Positions 8,784 to 17,177 of a stretch of 64,000 nucleotides of DNA are shown in pieces. Each line of letters opens with the position of its first letter. Positions within the stretch are counted from its first letter, which is position 1. The notes under the pieces were generated by a model. The model saw nothing but the letters and a program-made list of their open reading frames with translations, was not told the DNA's origin and made no database searches. This stretch comes from an uncultured Oscillospiraceae bacterium (GTDB lineage: Bacteria; Bacillota; Clostridia; Oscillospirales; Oscillospiraceae). A program made the position numbers and the translations under genes. The stretch covers positions 1 through 64,000 of the forward strand of contig CAAEUZ010000099.1 of assembly GCA_900759385.1 (NCBI GenBank). The letters are read 5' to 3'.

Positions 8784-9362
8784 ATGAAGAAACTGACCTC
8801 CGCACTTCTCGCGCTTATTCTCTGCCTTTCCCTCGCCGCCTGCGGCGCCGGGACGGACGCTGCGCTGCCCTCCGCCGCTGTCGAGACAGCTGTGGCGGAA
8901 ACGCCGGCAGCGACGATGCCGCCCGTCACGGCTGCATCACCGTCACCGACGCCGGAGCCGGCGCCATCCGCGACTCCAACGGCCACGGCAGCGCCGTCCG
9001 CGTCCGCGGCTCACACTTCCGAACCGGCGCCGGCACCTGCATCTGATACGGCTTCCACGCCGTCACCAACCACGGCGCCGTCACCCACACCTGAGCCGGC
9101 ACCTGCGCCAACGCCCGCGTCCACCACAGCGCCGGTTACATCCACCCCGTCTGCACAGCCCTCCTCAGGGACGGGCGGAACGCAGGGCGGGGGAGTGAGT
9201 GTACCCTCACCGGAGAGCGGCGGAAACCTGGTCTGGATACCCACAAACGGCGGTACCCGCTATCACAGCCATTCCGGCTGCAGCGGCATGATCGACCCCA
9301 TCCAGGTCTCCGTGGAGACCGCCCTGGCCAACGGCTTTACGCGCTGCGGGCGCTGCTGGTGA
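8784..9362 (+). CDS. Lipoprotein with Pro/Thr/Ala-rich stalk and C-terminal YH/Cys domain
   Basis: A 192-residue exported lipoprotein. The signal peptide ends in the lipobox SLAAC (Cys about residue 20). It is followed by about 120 residues of low-complexity Pro/Thr/Ser/Ala sequence with TPEPAPSAT-like repeats, then a compact end domain of about 43 residues starting VWIPTNGGTRYHSHSGCSG and finishing CGRCW. This Tyr-His ... Cys ... Cys-x2-Cys pattern recurs at the ends of many Firmicute secreted proteins and looks like a small metal-binding module; its function is unknown. The stalk would place the domain across the cell wall. The ribosome site is AAAGGAG, and a bidirectional terminator follows. 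Confidence 0.75.
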   Translation: MKKLTSALLALILCLSLAACGAGTDAALPSAAVETAVAETPAATMPPVTAASPSPTPEPAPSATPTATAAPSASAAHTSEPAPAPASDTASTPSPTTAPSPTPEPAPAPTPASTTAPVTSTPSAQPSSGTGGTQGGGVSVPSPESGGNLVWIPTNGGTRYHSHSGCSGMIDPIQVSVETALANGFTRCGRCW

Positions 9363-9399
9363 TGAAAAAACGGGCGCACCGTCAGGCGCGATAAAGAAA

Positions 9400-9429
9400 C
9401 GCCCCGAGGAAAACCTCGGGGCGTTCGGT
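9400..9429. terminator. Bidirectional intrinsic terminator
   Basis: CGCCCCGAGG (9401-9410) pairs perfectly with CCTCGGGGCG (9415-9424). T-rich runs follow on the plus strand (CGGTTTT) and on the minus strand (TTTCTTT), serving the convergent lipoprotein and nucleotidase genes. Confidence 0.85.
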
Positions 9430-9456
9430 TTTAATTTTCCGGCTTAAGCTTTAAGC

Positions 9457-11763
9457 TCAGGCGGCGGCGTCAACAGTGTCGGTGTTGACCAGACGGGCCA
9501 GGACAGTGGCGACCATGGCGCGGGTGGCGCTGCCGTCGGGGTCGAACTCGGTGTCGCTCACGCCGACCATGAGGGCCTCGTTGGTGCAGTAGGCAACGGC
9601 GTCCACGGCATCCTCGGAGACGTCAGCGGCGTCAGCCCAGGCGAGCTCGGCGTTCTCAACGGCGGCCTCGCCCTCGTACAGAGCGTAGGCGTAGAGCATC
9701 TCGGCCAGCTCCTCGCGGGTGATGGCCTCTTCGGCGCCGAAGGTCTCGCCATCGACGAAGCCCTCGAGCAGGCCGTTCTGGGAGGCCCAGACCAGAGCGC
9801 TGGCGTACCAGGCGTCGTCGGCGACATCGCTGAAGAGCTCGCTCGCGGCGCCCTCAACCTCGGGGCTGCCCTCGAGCTGATAGATCAGGGAGACGAGCAT
9901 GGCGCGGTCCATGGCGACGTTGGGAGCGAACTCGGTGTCGCTCACGCCGACCATCAGGCCGTCCTCATAAGCGGTGACGATGTAGTCGTAGTACCAGGCG
10001 CCCTCAGCCACGTCGGTGAAGGGCAGGCCCTCCTCAACGGGCTCGGTGAGGACGGTGATGCGGCCCTGGGGCTTGCCGTACTGCTCGGCAGTGACGGTGC
10101 CGTCAAGGACCTCGGTGATATACTCCATGACGACCTCGTCAAGGGCGGCGCCGGTGTCGATGTTGTTGGCGACGGAGAAGGCGTAGTAGGTGTCGCCGCC
10201 GGCGGCCAGGAAGTCGTTGGAGACGACAACATAATCGGCCTCGGGATCAAACGGCTGGCCGTTGATGCTGTCGATGGTCACGCGGTTGATGGAGGCGGGG
10301 GCGTAGTAGGTGGAGCCGGGATACTGCTCACCCTGGTCGAAGGCCTTGGTGGTATCGACGGTGAACTCAATGCCGGTGACCTGCGGGAAAGCGCCGACCT
10401 CTTCAGGCGTGCAGTAGGTGGAAGCCTCGAGGGCCTCGAGCAGTACGCTGCCCTTTACGTTGATGTAAGCGACGGTGTTGCCGAAGGGCAGGACGGTGTT
10501 GACGTCCTTCTTGGTGATGTCGCCCGCGGCGATAGCGGCGCGGATGCCGCCGCCGTTGGTCAGAGCGACAACGTGATCCTCGGCGACGCCCAGGTCACCC
10601 TGCTCCTTGGCGTACCAGAGCATGGCGTCGGCGATGAGGTCGCCCATGTTGGTCTCCTGAGTGCGGTTGCCGGGGGCGCGCTCGCCGTTGAGGTCAACCT
10701 CGGTGGAGCCGATGACTTCGCCGTACTGCTCCTCGATCTCAGCGTTGACCTGAGCGGCGTAGTCGGCGACGGCCTGGACGGAACCGGTGTAGTCGGCGAG
10801 GGCCACATTCTCAGCAGTGATGGTGCCCTCGGCGGGGTTGATGGTGACAACGCCGATGTTCTCACCCTTGGTGCCGGTGGAGGTCAGGACGGTGCCGTTG
10901 ACCATGCCGGTGTTGTCGGTGACGGCCATGATGTCGGCCAGGGTGGAGTGGCTGTGGCTGTCGATGAACAGGTCAATGCCGTCAACGTTGGCCAGCAGGT
11001 CGGTGGAACGGTTGGGCTCGCTCTCGGAGTCGATGCCGAGGTGGCCGAGGCAGACTATGTAGTCAACGCCCTGGGCCTCGAGAGCGGCAACCTGCTCCTC
11101 GGCGCAGGCGTAGAGCTCTTCGCCTGCGAGGAAGGTCACGCCGTCAAGCTTGGCGGGGTGGGCTTTGGTAGAGGTCTCGGGGGTGGCCAGACCGAACACG
11201 CCGATGGTGGTGCCGTCGTCCAGGGTGAACACGGTGTTGGCCGTGAAGACCGCGGAGCCGTTGCGGGAGGCATTGGCGCAGACAACGGTGAACTGGGCGG
11301 ACTCGAGGATGGTCATGAGGTTGGCATAGCCGTAGTCAAACTCGTGGTTGCCGATACCGGCGAGGTCATAGCCGGCGAGGTTCATGAGCTCGACGGCAGT
11401 GGCGCCCTGGGAGACGCTGACGGCGGGCTCGCCCTGGATGTAGTCGCCGGCGTCGAACAGCAGGACCTCGGCGCCGCGGGCCTCGTACTCGGCCTTCATA
11501 GCGGCGACCTTGGCATAGGTGTCAATGGCGCCGTGGACGTCGTTGGTGTGCAGGATTACTATCTGACCGGCGAGATCACCGGTGGGCTCAGTAGTAGCTT
11601 CCGGCTCTTCTTCAGCGGGGGTCGTCTCTTCGGCGGGAGCCTCAGTAGTGGGCTCGGACGTGGCAGCGGGATCTTCGGTGGAAGCTTCCGCGTCTGCCAG
11701 CGCGCCGCCGCAGAGGGCGAACACCATGACAAGAGCCAGGAAAACAGATAGCAGCTTTTTCAT
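9457..11763 (-). CDS. SLH-anchored 5'-nucleotidase / 2',3'-cyclic phosphodiesterase
   Basis: A 768-residue secreted enzyme that dephosphorylates nucleotides outside the cell. After a signal peptide (about 1-23) comes an acidic Thr/Pro/Glu linker. Next is a UshA-type metallophosphoesterase domain (IVILHTNDVHGAIDT near residue 72; LLFDAGDYIQG; GIGNHEFDYG). The 5'-nucleotidase C-terminal domain has LTNGGGIRAAI and VSNDFLAAGGDTY. Three SLH repeats close the protein (about 580-760; FTDVAEGAWYYD, FSDVADDAWYAS and a more diverged third), holding it to cell-wall polymer. Ribosome site GGAGAATCGAT lies before the ATG. It probably salvages nucleosides and phosphate. Confidence 0.93.
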   Translation of the reverse strand: MKKLLSVFLALVMVFALCGGALADAEASTEDPAATSEPTTEAPAEETTPAEEEPEATTEPTGDLAGQIVILHTNDVHGAIDTYAKVAAMKAEYEARGAEVLLFDAGDYIQGEPAVSVSQGATAVELMNLAGYDLAGIGNHEFDYGYANLMTILESAQFTVVCANASRNGSAVFTANTVFTLDDGTTIGVFGLATPETSTKAHPAKLDGVTFLAGEELYACAEEQVAALEAQGVDYIVCLGHLGIDSESEPNRSTDLLANVDGIDLFIDSHSHSTLADIMAVTDNTGMVNGTVLTSTGTKGENIGVVTINPAEGTITAENVALADYTGSVQAVADYAAQVNAEIEEQYGEVIGSTEVDLNGERAPGNRTQETNMGDLIADAMLWYAKEQGDLGVAEDHVVALTNGGGIRAAIAAGDITKKDVNTVLPFGNTVAYINVKGSVLLEALEASTYCTPEEVGAFPQVTGIEFTVDTTKAFDQGEQYPGSTYYAPASINRVTIDSINGQPFDPEADYVVVSNDFLAAGGDTYYAFSVANNIDTGAALDEVVMEYITEVLDGTVTAEQYGKPQGRITVLTEPVEEGLPFTDVAEGAWYYDYIVTAYEDGLMVGVSDTEFAPNVAMDRAMLVSLIYQLEGSPEVEGAASELFSDVADDAWYASALVWASQNGLLEGFVDGETFGAEEAITREELAEMLYAYALYEGEAAVENAELAWADAADVSEDAVDAVAYCTNEALMVGVSDTEFDPDGSATRAMVATVLARLVNTDTVDAAA

Positions 11764-11829
11764 ATCGATTCTCCTTTGTCTTAGTTTCGGTCAGCCGTCC
11801 TCATTCTTGTGGCTGGCCTAACGTAAGGT

Positions 11830-11858
11830 ATTATACTATGCTGTTTTACAAAATGGAA
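11830..11858 (-). promoter_or_regulatory. Promoter of the SLH 5'-nucleotidase gene
   Basis: On the minus strand TTCCAT, a 17-base spacer and a perfect TATAAT lie about 70 bases upstream of the start codon. The -35 match is weak. The rest of the 11764-12015 gap shows no gene. Confidence 0.5.
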
Positions 11859-12015
11859 CACCCAAAAGCGAAAAATCCTGTAAAAAACCTTGTAAACTCC
11901 GGGTAAAGCCGGCGCGGCCCCAAAGCAGGCGCGGCGCCGTTGACCGCGCGGGCACAGCCGCAGACGTCAGATATGGCGGCCGGCCATCCCGGCGGCCCAA
12001 AGACGCAAACAACAC

Positions 12016-12044
12016 TTGATTTTTCCCCGCCGCACAGGTATAAT
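12016..12044 (+). promoter_or_regulatory. Promoter of tRNA-Ser
   Basis: TTGATT and TATAAT separated by exactly 17 bases, ending 12 bases before the mature tRNA 5' end. Confidence 0.75.
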
Positions 12045-12056
12045 GTAATGCACTGT

Positions 12057-12145
12057 GCAGCGGTATCGAAGTGGTCATAACGGGGCTGACTCGAAATCAG
12101 TTTGCAGGAAACTGCACGTGGGTTCGAATCCCACCCGCTGCGCCA
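12057..12145 (+). tRNA. tRNA-Ser, anticodon CGA
   Basis: A full class II cloverleaf can be drawn. The acceptor stem is GCAGCGG/CCGCTGC with discriminator G and encoded CCA. The anticodon loop is CTCGAAA (anticodon CGA, reading UCG) on a CTGA/TCAG stem. The long variable arm is GCAG-GAAA-CTGC, and the T arm is GTGGG-TTCGAAT-CCCAC. The long variable arm confirms serine identity. It is a single-gene transcription unit with its own promoter and terminator. Confidence 0.96.
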
Positions 12146-12184
12146 GCTCGCCGCAAGCGTTTTACCGCTTGCGGCGAGCTTTTT
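12145..12184 (+). terminator. Intrinsic terminator of tRNA-Ser
   Basis: A perfect stem of about 15 bp (AGCTCGCCGCAAGCG paired with CGCTTGCGGCGAGCT) is followed by TTTTG, starting at the last base of the tRNA. Confidence 0.9.
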
Positions 12185-12255
12185 GCCGTTTCTGCCCAGC
12201 GCCCAGGCGGCGTGCGGCGCGCAGAAGCCGCCCGCGGGCAGATTGCCGCGCAGAA

Positions 12256-12283
12256 CAAACAGGGCCCGGTACAAGCCGGGCCC
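12256..12283 (-). terminator. Probable terminator after galT
   Basis: GGGCCCGG (12262-12269) pairs with CCGGGCCC (12276-12283). On the minus strand TGTTTGTT follows. A second GC-rich hairpin (12291-12316) lies between it and the galT stop. The U-tract is moderate. Confidence 0.55.
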
Positions 12284-12318
12284 CGGCATCGCGCCTGTCC
12301 CGCAGGGGACGGGCGCTT

Positions 12319-13827
12319 TTATTTCACCGTTTCCAAAAAGCGCAGGAAGGCGGCCCTGCCCTCCGGCGTGCGCTTGTACACCCCGGCGTGCTCGAGCACC
12401 TGCGCAAACACCAGCCCGGTCTCACGGCGCACTATGTCCATGACGTTCTCCGGCGTGATGTCGTATTTTGCGCGGAAGCCCTCGGCCCAGTCCGCGTGCT
12501 TTGACGTAAGTTCGTCCGCGCGCAGGTCCCCGCCGGAGGCGAGGCAGCCGGCGACGGCGGCCAGCTCGGTCTTGAGCCGGGCGGGCAGCACGGCGAGACC
12601 CATGACCTCGATGAGGCCGATGTTCTCCTTCTTGATGTGGTGCAGCTCCGCGTGCGGGTGGTAGAGACCCAGCGGGTGCTCCTCGGTGGTGAGGTTGTTG
12701 CGCAGCACCAGATCCAGCTCGTAGTCGCCGCCGCGCCGCCGCGCGATGGGCGTTATCGTGTTGTGGGGCACGCCGTCCGTCTCGGCGTAGATGACCGCCG
12801 CCTCGTCGGTGTAGGCGCGCCACCTGTGCAGGATGCCGTCCGCCAGGCTTACCAGCCGCTCGCTGTCGGCGCAGCGGATGCGCACTACGCTCAGCGGCCA
12901 CTTAACTATGCCCGAGCGGACGTCCTCGTAGCCGGGGAAGACGAAGGGCGTCTCTATCTCCGCGCGCTCCATGGCGAAGGTGTAGCGCCCGCCCTGGAAG
13001 TGGTCGTGCGCCAGGATCGAGCCGCCGACGATGGGCAGATCCGCGTTGGAGCCGACGAAGTAGTGCGGGAACTGCCTGACAAAGTCGAGCAGCTTGGCGA
13101 AGCAGTCGCGGTCTATCTTCATGGGAGTGTGTACGCGGTTTAAGCAGATGCAGTGTTCGTTGTAGTAGACGTAGGGCGAATACTGGAAGTACCAGGGCTT
13201 GCCCGAAATGGTTATGGGTATGATGCGGTGGTTCTGGCGCGCGGGGTGGTTGACCCGGCCCGCGTAGCCCTCGTTCTCCGCGCAGAGCTGGCAGCGCGGA
13301 TAGTCGGAGGCGGGCAGGTTCCTGGCCGCGGCGATGGCCTTCGGGTCCTTCTCCGGCTTGGACAGGTTTATGGTGATGTCCAGCTCGCCGTACCCGGTGG
13401 CGGTTTTCCACTGCACGTCCTTTGCAATGCGGTCGCGGCGGATGTAGTTGGTGTCCTGGCTGAAGGCGTAATACCAGTCCGTGGCCGCCTCCGGGCTGAC
13501 GGCGCAGAGGGAATTGAACTTTTCGATCACCTGCGCCGGCCTGGGGGTGAGCCGGCCCATCAGCTCGCTGTCGAGCAGGTCGCGGTAAACGACAGAGTTT
13601 TCGGCAAGCACGCCGCGCTCGAAGGCGTCGTCCAGCAGCACGGAGAGCGTCTCCGCCAAGTCCGCCTCCCCCGTGCAGCGGCCCGGATCCTCCCAGCCGT
13701 CGAGCTTGAGCACGTCCAGGATGGTGTTGATGCACCACATGTATTCGCACTCGGCGATAAGCCCCTTCTGCAGCGCATAGGCCGCCAGCTTGGCTATGCT
13801 CTCGTTCACCTGCGGTGAATTGGCCAT
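12319..13827 (-). CDS. galT: UDP-glucose-hexose-1-phosphate uridylyltransferase, class II GalT
   Basis: Exchanges UMP between UDP-glucose and galactose-1-phosphate, feeding the Leloir route. The 502-residue length and sequence (CQLCAENEGYAGRVNHPARQ; PIVGGSILAHDHFQGGRYTF with the His-Asp-His active-site segment) mark the long Firmicute/bifidobacterial class, the counterpart of LnpC in lacto-N-biose loci. It lies 63 bases after the phosphorylase on the same strand and is the last gene of the importer-phosphorylase operon. The galactose-1-phosphate it needs is the product of that phosphorylase. A GC-rich hairpin (about 13862-13884) separates the two genes. Confidence 0.93.
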   Translation of the reverse strand: MANSPQVNESIAKLAAYALQKGLIAECEYMWCINTILDVLKLDGWEDPGRCTGEADLAETLSVLLDDAFERGVLAENSVVYRDLLDSELMGRLTPRPAQVIEKFNSLCAVSPEAATDWYYAFSQDTNYIRRDRIAKDVQWKTATGYGELDITINLSKPEKDPKAIAAARNLPASDYPRCQLCAENEGYAGRVNHPARQNHRIIPITISGKPWYFQYSPYVYYNEHCICLNRVHTPMKIDRDCFAKLLDFVRQFPHYFVGSNADLPIVGGSILAHDHFQGGRYTFAMERAEIETPFVFPGYEDVRSGIVKWPLSVVRIRCADSERLVSLADGILHRWRAYTDEAAVIYAETDGVPHNTITPIARRRGGDYELDLVLRNNLTTEEHPLGLYHPHAELHHIKKENIGLIEVMGLAVLPARLKTELAAVAGCLASGGDLRADELTSKHADWAEGFRAKYDITPENVMDIVRRETGLVFAQVLEHAGVYKRTPEGRAAFLRFLETVK

Positions 13828-13890
13828 ATAACGTCCTCCGTTTCAGTAAGTAGATAGCAATGGCCCGGACGCGGAGCCCGGGCCGTTTGG

Positions 13891-16062
13891 TTATAGCTCG
13901 TACCAGCGTATCTCGTTGGCTTCCAGGTCGAGCCCGAAGGAGCTGCCGTCGCCGCGGTAGACCGTGGTGGACTGCGGCTCGTAGGTGTTGTTTACCACAC
14001 AGTACTTGCCGTTTCTGGGATAGGCGTGAACCTCGACATTGCAGTTGGAGGAGAACCAGGTCAGCAGCTCGTCCTCGCCGTGGCTGCTCCAGAGTATGGC
14101 GCGGTGCAGCACGCGGCTGTTGGAGAAGCTGTACGGAAGGCCGGAGATATACACGGCGCGGCCGGAACCGAAGCTGTTGACGGCCATCTGCACTTCCCTC
14201 TCGTGCTGGACGAGTATCTCCGTGCCCTCAAGGGCGTACATGTTCTTCTGGCCCTCGCCGAAGTCGGGTTCCCCGCCGCAGTCGGCCAGGATGAAGTGGC
14301 CGGGGTGCTCGTCCCAGTTGTACTTGTCGTAGCCGAGGGTGAAGCCGGTCTCCTTCTCCACGCCAAGCACCTGGGCGAGCTGGATATAGCGTCCCTGGTA
14401 CTGGTGTCCGGAGGGCTCGCCCACGCCGATGAGGCCGCCGCCGTTATATACGAAGCGTTTCACGGCGCTGGAGATATCCGCGTCCTCCCACCAGACGCCG
14501 CCGGTATGGGCGGTGTCGCCGCCGCCGACGTTTATCAGCACATCTATGCCGTCGAGCACTGACGGGTCGGCCTTTATATCGTCGAAGCTGATGAACTTCA
14601 CGTCGAAGGGCGCGCCGGAGAGCGCCTCGATCACGCCGGCGTAGGAGTAATTCTGCTTCTGATACAGTGCGTGGTGCACCATGTGGCAGCCCCAGGAGCG
14701 CGCGCGCCCCCAGGCGTTGAGCACGGCCACGGTCTTGAAGCAGAAGGGGGTGGTGCCGCGGATGTTCTCATATAGCTCGCGGAACTCCTCGCACACGCTC
14801 TGCACGTAGTCGATGAACTCCGGGAACTCGCAGGCGAGCTTGAGGTAGCCGCCGTAGCCGATGCGGTCTATGGGCTTGCGCAGTATGGCGCGGCGAGCCG
14901 TGACCCAGTTCTCCTTCGCCTCGCGGACGGGGTCGCCGCCGGGGTGGAAGGTGTCCGGGAAGAAGTACGGCAGGAAGCGGCCCTCGGTGTACCTGACGCC
15001 GGGGATGTCGGAGATGAGCCGGAGCGTGGAGCCGTTGCCGACGCTGCCTACGACGGCGTCGAGGCCGATGCTCTTGAACTCGTCCATGTATGGCTCTGTG
15101 CCAATCCAGTGGTCACCGAGGAACATCATGGCCTCTTTGCCCAGCTCGTGAGTGATATCCACCATCTCTTTTGCGAGCCTGGCGACCTCGCGCCGCTGGA
15201 AGGCCATGAAGTCCTGGTACTCCTTGGAGGGAATACGGTACTGGTTGTTGTAGTAGCCCTGGTCGATTATGAACTCGGGGCGGAACTTGTATCCCGCCTC
15301 GCGCTCAAACTGCTCCAGGATATAGGGGCTGACGCTCGCGGAGTAGCCGTACCAGTCCACGTACTTCTCGCGCTTGAGCTCGTCGAACACAAGGGTGAAC
15401 TGGTGGAAGAAGGTCGTGTAGCGTATGACGTCCACATAGGGGTGCTCCGCGATGAAGCGGCGCAGCCGCTCCATGGTGAACCTGTGGGTCTTGGGCTGGC
15501 GCACGTCAAAGGTTATCTGGTGCTCAAAGTCGGTCCAACCGTTGGTGACCGCGTTGTACATGTGCACCGGGTCCCAGATGAGGTAGGCCAGGAAGCTCAC
15601 CGTGTAGTCGTGGAAGGCCTCGGGCTCGTCGATGACGACGCAGCCTGTGTCCGCGTCATAGCGCCAGGCCTCCGGGGAGAGCGGCTCGCCCGTCGTGCGG
15701 TCCATGACCTCCCACCAGCGCTTTATATCATCGCGGGTGTTGACCTCCATCAGCTCGGGGCTTATCCCGCGCATCAGCTCTATGGAGAGCGCGCCGCCGG
15801 AGGCGGTGCGGAAGCCAGTCATGATGTAGCACTGCTGTACCTCGTCCGGATTGGCCTTGGCCCAGGCGTTGTCCTTGCGGGTGGTGTAGTAGGTGGAATA
15901 CACCTTTGCGTCCACCTTTTTGAGCTCCTCCGGGTAATCCGTGCCGTCGCAGTCGCGTATCGCGTCCGCGCCCCAGCGCCCGAGCAGCTCCAGGGTTTCG
16001 GGGACGACGTCCACATCCGTAGGTATGGTAACACGTCCCCTGTTGGTAGTTGTTTCGCTCAT
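13891..16062 (-). CDS. lnpA: 1,3-beta-galactosyl-N-acetylhexosamine phosphorylase (GH112)
   Basis: Phosphorolysis of lacto-N-biose and/or galacto-N-biose to galactose-1-phosphate and GlcNAc or GalNAc, in the cytosol. The 723 residues, normal for GH112, run from RVTIPTDVDVVPETLELLGRWGADAIRDCDG through RYTTFFHQFTLVF to FLGDHWIGTEPYMDEF. The last segment is expected to carry the general-acid aspartate. The C-terminal part has a glutamine-amidotransferase-like fold region (INVGGGDTAHTGGVWW) and a small beta domain, as in the family. No signal peptide, matching import of intact disaccharide. Which of the two disaccharides it prefers cannot be read from sequence. It follows the small membrane protein by 22 bases. 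Confidence 0.95.
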   Translation of the reverse strand: MSETTTNRGRVTIPTDVDVVPETLELLGRWGADAIRDCDGTDYPEELKKVDAKVYSTYYTTRKDNAWAKANPDEVQQCYIMTGFRTASGGALSIELMRGISPELMEVNTRDDIKRWWEVMDRTTGEPLSPEAWRYDADTGCVVIDEPEAFHDYTVSFLAYLIWDPVHMYNAVTNGWTDFEHQITFDVRQPKTHRFTMERLRRFIAEHPYVDVIRYTTFFHQFTLVFDELKREKYVDWYGYSASVSPYILEQFEREAGYKFRPEFIIDQGYYNNQYRIPSKEYQDFMAFQRREVARLAKEMVDITHELGKEAMMFLGDHWIGTEPYMDEFKSIGLDAVVGSVGNGSTLRLISDIPGVRYTEGRFLPYFFPDTFHPGGDPVREAKENWVTARRAILRKPIDRIGYGGYLKLACEFPEFIDYVQSVCEEFRELYENIRGTTPFCFKTVAVLNAWGRARSWGCHMVHHALYQKQNYSYAGVIEALSGAPFDVKFISFDDIKADPSVLDGIDVLINVGGGDTAHTGGVWWEDADISSAVKRFVYNGGGLIGVGEPSGHQYQGRYIQLAQVLGVEKETGFTLGYDKYNWDEHPGHFILADCGGEPDFGEGQKNMYALEGTEILVQHEREVQMAVNSFGSGRAVYISGLPYSFSNSRVLHRAILWSSHGEDELLTWFSSNCNVEVHAYPRNGKYCVVNNTYEPQSTTVYRGDGSSFGLDLEANEIRWYEL

Positions 16063-16084
16063 AGCTTCCTCCAGTCCTTCAGCG

Positions 16085-16273
16085 TCAGTCTGTGAAGGGT
16101 TTGTTGTAAATAAACAGCGCGCAGATAAGCAGCGCCAGGCCCACCAGCATTATAATGAGCCCCTTCATCTGTCCGGTCATCGTCCAGCCGCCGATGACAA
16201 GGGCGATGCCCGCGACAAACAGCAGGGCGATGAGTACAATGCGCAGAGCCGCGTGTTCTTTCCAGAATTTCAT
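16085..16273 (-). CDS. Small two-helix membrane protein of the sugar operon
   Basis: 62 residues with two hydrophobic segments (about 11-30 and 36-55) joined by a short GQMKGL loop, and a polar YNKPFTD end. It lies between the second permease gene (9 bases) and the phosphorylase gene (22 bases) on the same strand. It resembles the short proteins of the DUF6903 type often found after carbohydrate ABC permeases in Firmicutes; this assignment is from memory and tentative. An accessory role in assembling or stabilising the importer is inference only. Confidence 0.7.
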   Translation of the reverse strand: MKFWKEHAALRIVLIALLFVAGIALVIGGWTMTGQMKGLIIMLVGLALLICALFIYNKPFTD

Positions 16274-16282
16274 GCTCTCACC

Positions 16283-17167
16283 TTAACCTTTCAGGCCGCC
16301 GACGGTCATGCCCTGGATGAGCTTTTTCTGCACGCAGATGTAGAGTATCAGCGTGGGCAGCATGACCATTACGAGGCCGGCATACATGATGCCGTATTCC
16401 GCGGCCGACTGCTGTGCCTGCATCAGGTTCAGAAGGCCGACCGGCAGCGTCCTCGGGCCGTTTGCGCTGCTCAGCAGCGTGAGCGAGATGATGTATTCGT
16501 TCCAGAAGGAGAGGAAGTTGAAGAGTATGATGGTCACGATAGAGGGCTGAGCCATGGGGAAAATGATGCGCACCATCGTGGTGCTGTACCCGGCGCCGTC
16601 TATGTACGCCGCCTCCTCATAGGCGTGCGGCAGGGTGGCGAAATAGCCGCTCAGCAGATAGATGGTGAAGGGCAGCGCCGTCGCGGCGTAGACCACCGCC
16701 AGCACAAATATGTTGTTCAGCAGGAACCCGTCGCCGAATACGCTCCTCAGCCAGGTGTCACCGTCGCGGAGCATCAGGAAGATGGGGACGACTATGTAGT
16801 TGACGTTGATGAAAAGCCCTGCCATGAAGCACACGTTCAGGAACCGGCTGCTCCTGAACTTGAAGCGCGACAGGCAGTAAGCCGCCGGCAGAGCCACAAT
16901 TATCAGTATCGCCAGGGCAAGAGCCGTGACGATGACGCTGTTGAGCATATAGCTGCCCATGCTCGCCTTCTGCCAGGCGTCAACAAAGTTCTGCCAGTAG
17001 AAGCCCGCGGGGAGCGCCCATGGGTTCTGGTAGAATTCCGAGTTCTCCTTGATGGAGGCCATGAACACCCAGGCCACGGGGACGATGATGGAGATGGCCA
17101 CGGCGATGAGCACGACGTATACAAAGGCCTTGTATACCCTGTCGCCTTTTGAGTTTGATTTAACCAT
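16283..17167 (-). CDS. Sugar ABC transporter permease, MalG-like
   Basis: 294-residue inner-membrane subunit with six predicted helices. The C-terminal EAAYIDGAGYSTTMVRIIFPMAQP segment (abridged here as EAA...G...I..P) is the EAA loop that contacts the ATPase. The N-terminal length and AYCLSRFKFR motif fit the MalG/LacG group of CUT1 importers. Forms a heterodimer with the upstream permease, whose gene ends 10 bases before. Inferred substrate is lacto-N-biose or galacto-N-biose from the neighbouring phosphorylase. No ATPase gene is in the locus, so a shared MsmK-like ATPase elsewhere must drive it. Confidence 0.92.
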   Translation of the reverse strand: MVKSNSKGDRVYKAFVYVVLIAVAISIIVPVAWVFMASIKENSEFYQNPWALPAGFYWQNFVDAWQKASMGSYMLNSVIVTALALAILIIVALPAAYCLSRFKFRSSRFLNVCFMAGLFINVNYIVVPIFLMLRDGDTWLRSVFGDGFLLNNIFVLAVVYAATALPFTIYLLSGYFATLPHAYEEAAYIDGAGYSTTMVRIIFPMAQPSIVTIILFNFLSFWNEYIISLTLLSSANGPRTLPVGLLNLMQAQQSAAEYGIMYAGLVMVMLPTLILYICVQKKLIQGMTVGGLKG

Positions 17168-17177
17168 AAGTCACCTC

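Noticed and set aside
8926..9244. Antisense Val/Gly/Ala-rich open frames opposite the lipoprotein
   Set aside because: They mirror the Pro/Thr/Ala low-complexity stalk and have no independent support.
12057..12145. Selenocysteine tRNA instead of serine tRNA
   Set aside because: The anticodon is CGA, the acceptor stem has seven pairs and the variable arm is of normal serine size.
12055..12664. Open frames starting inside the tRNA-Ser gene
   Set aside because: They overlap a complete tRNA with its promoter and terminator and then run antisense to galT.
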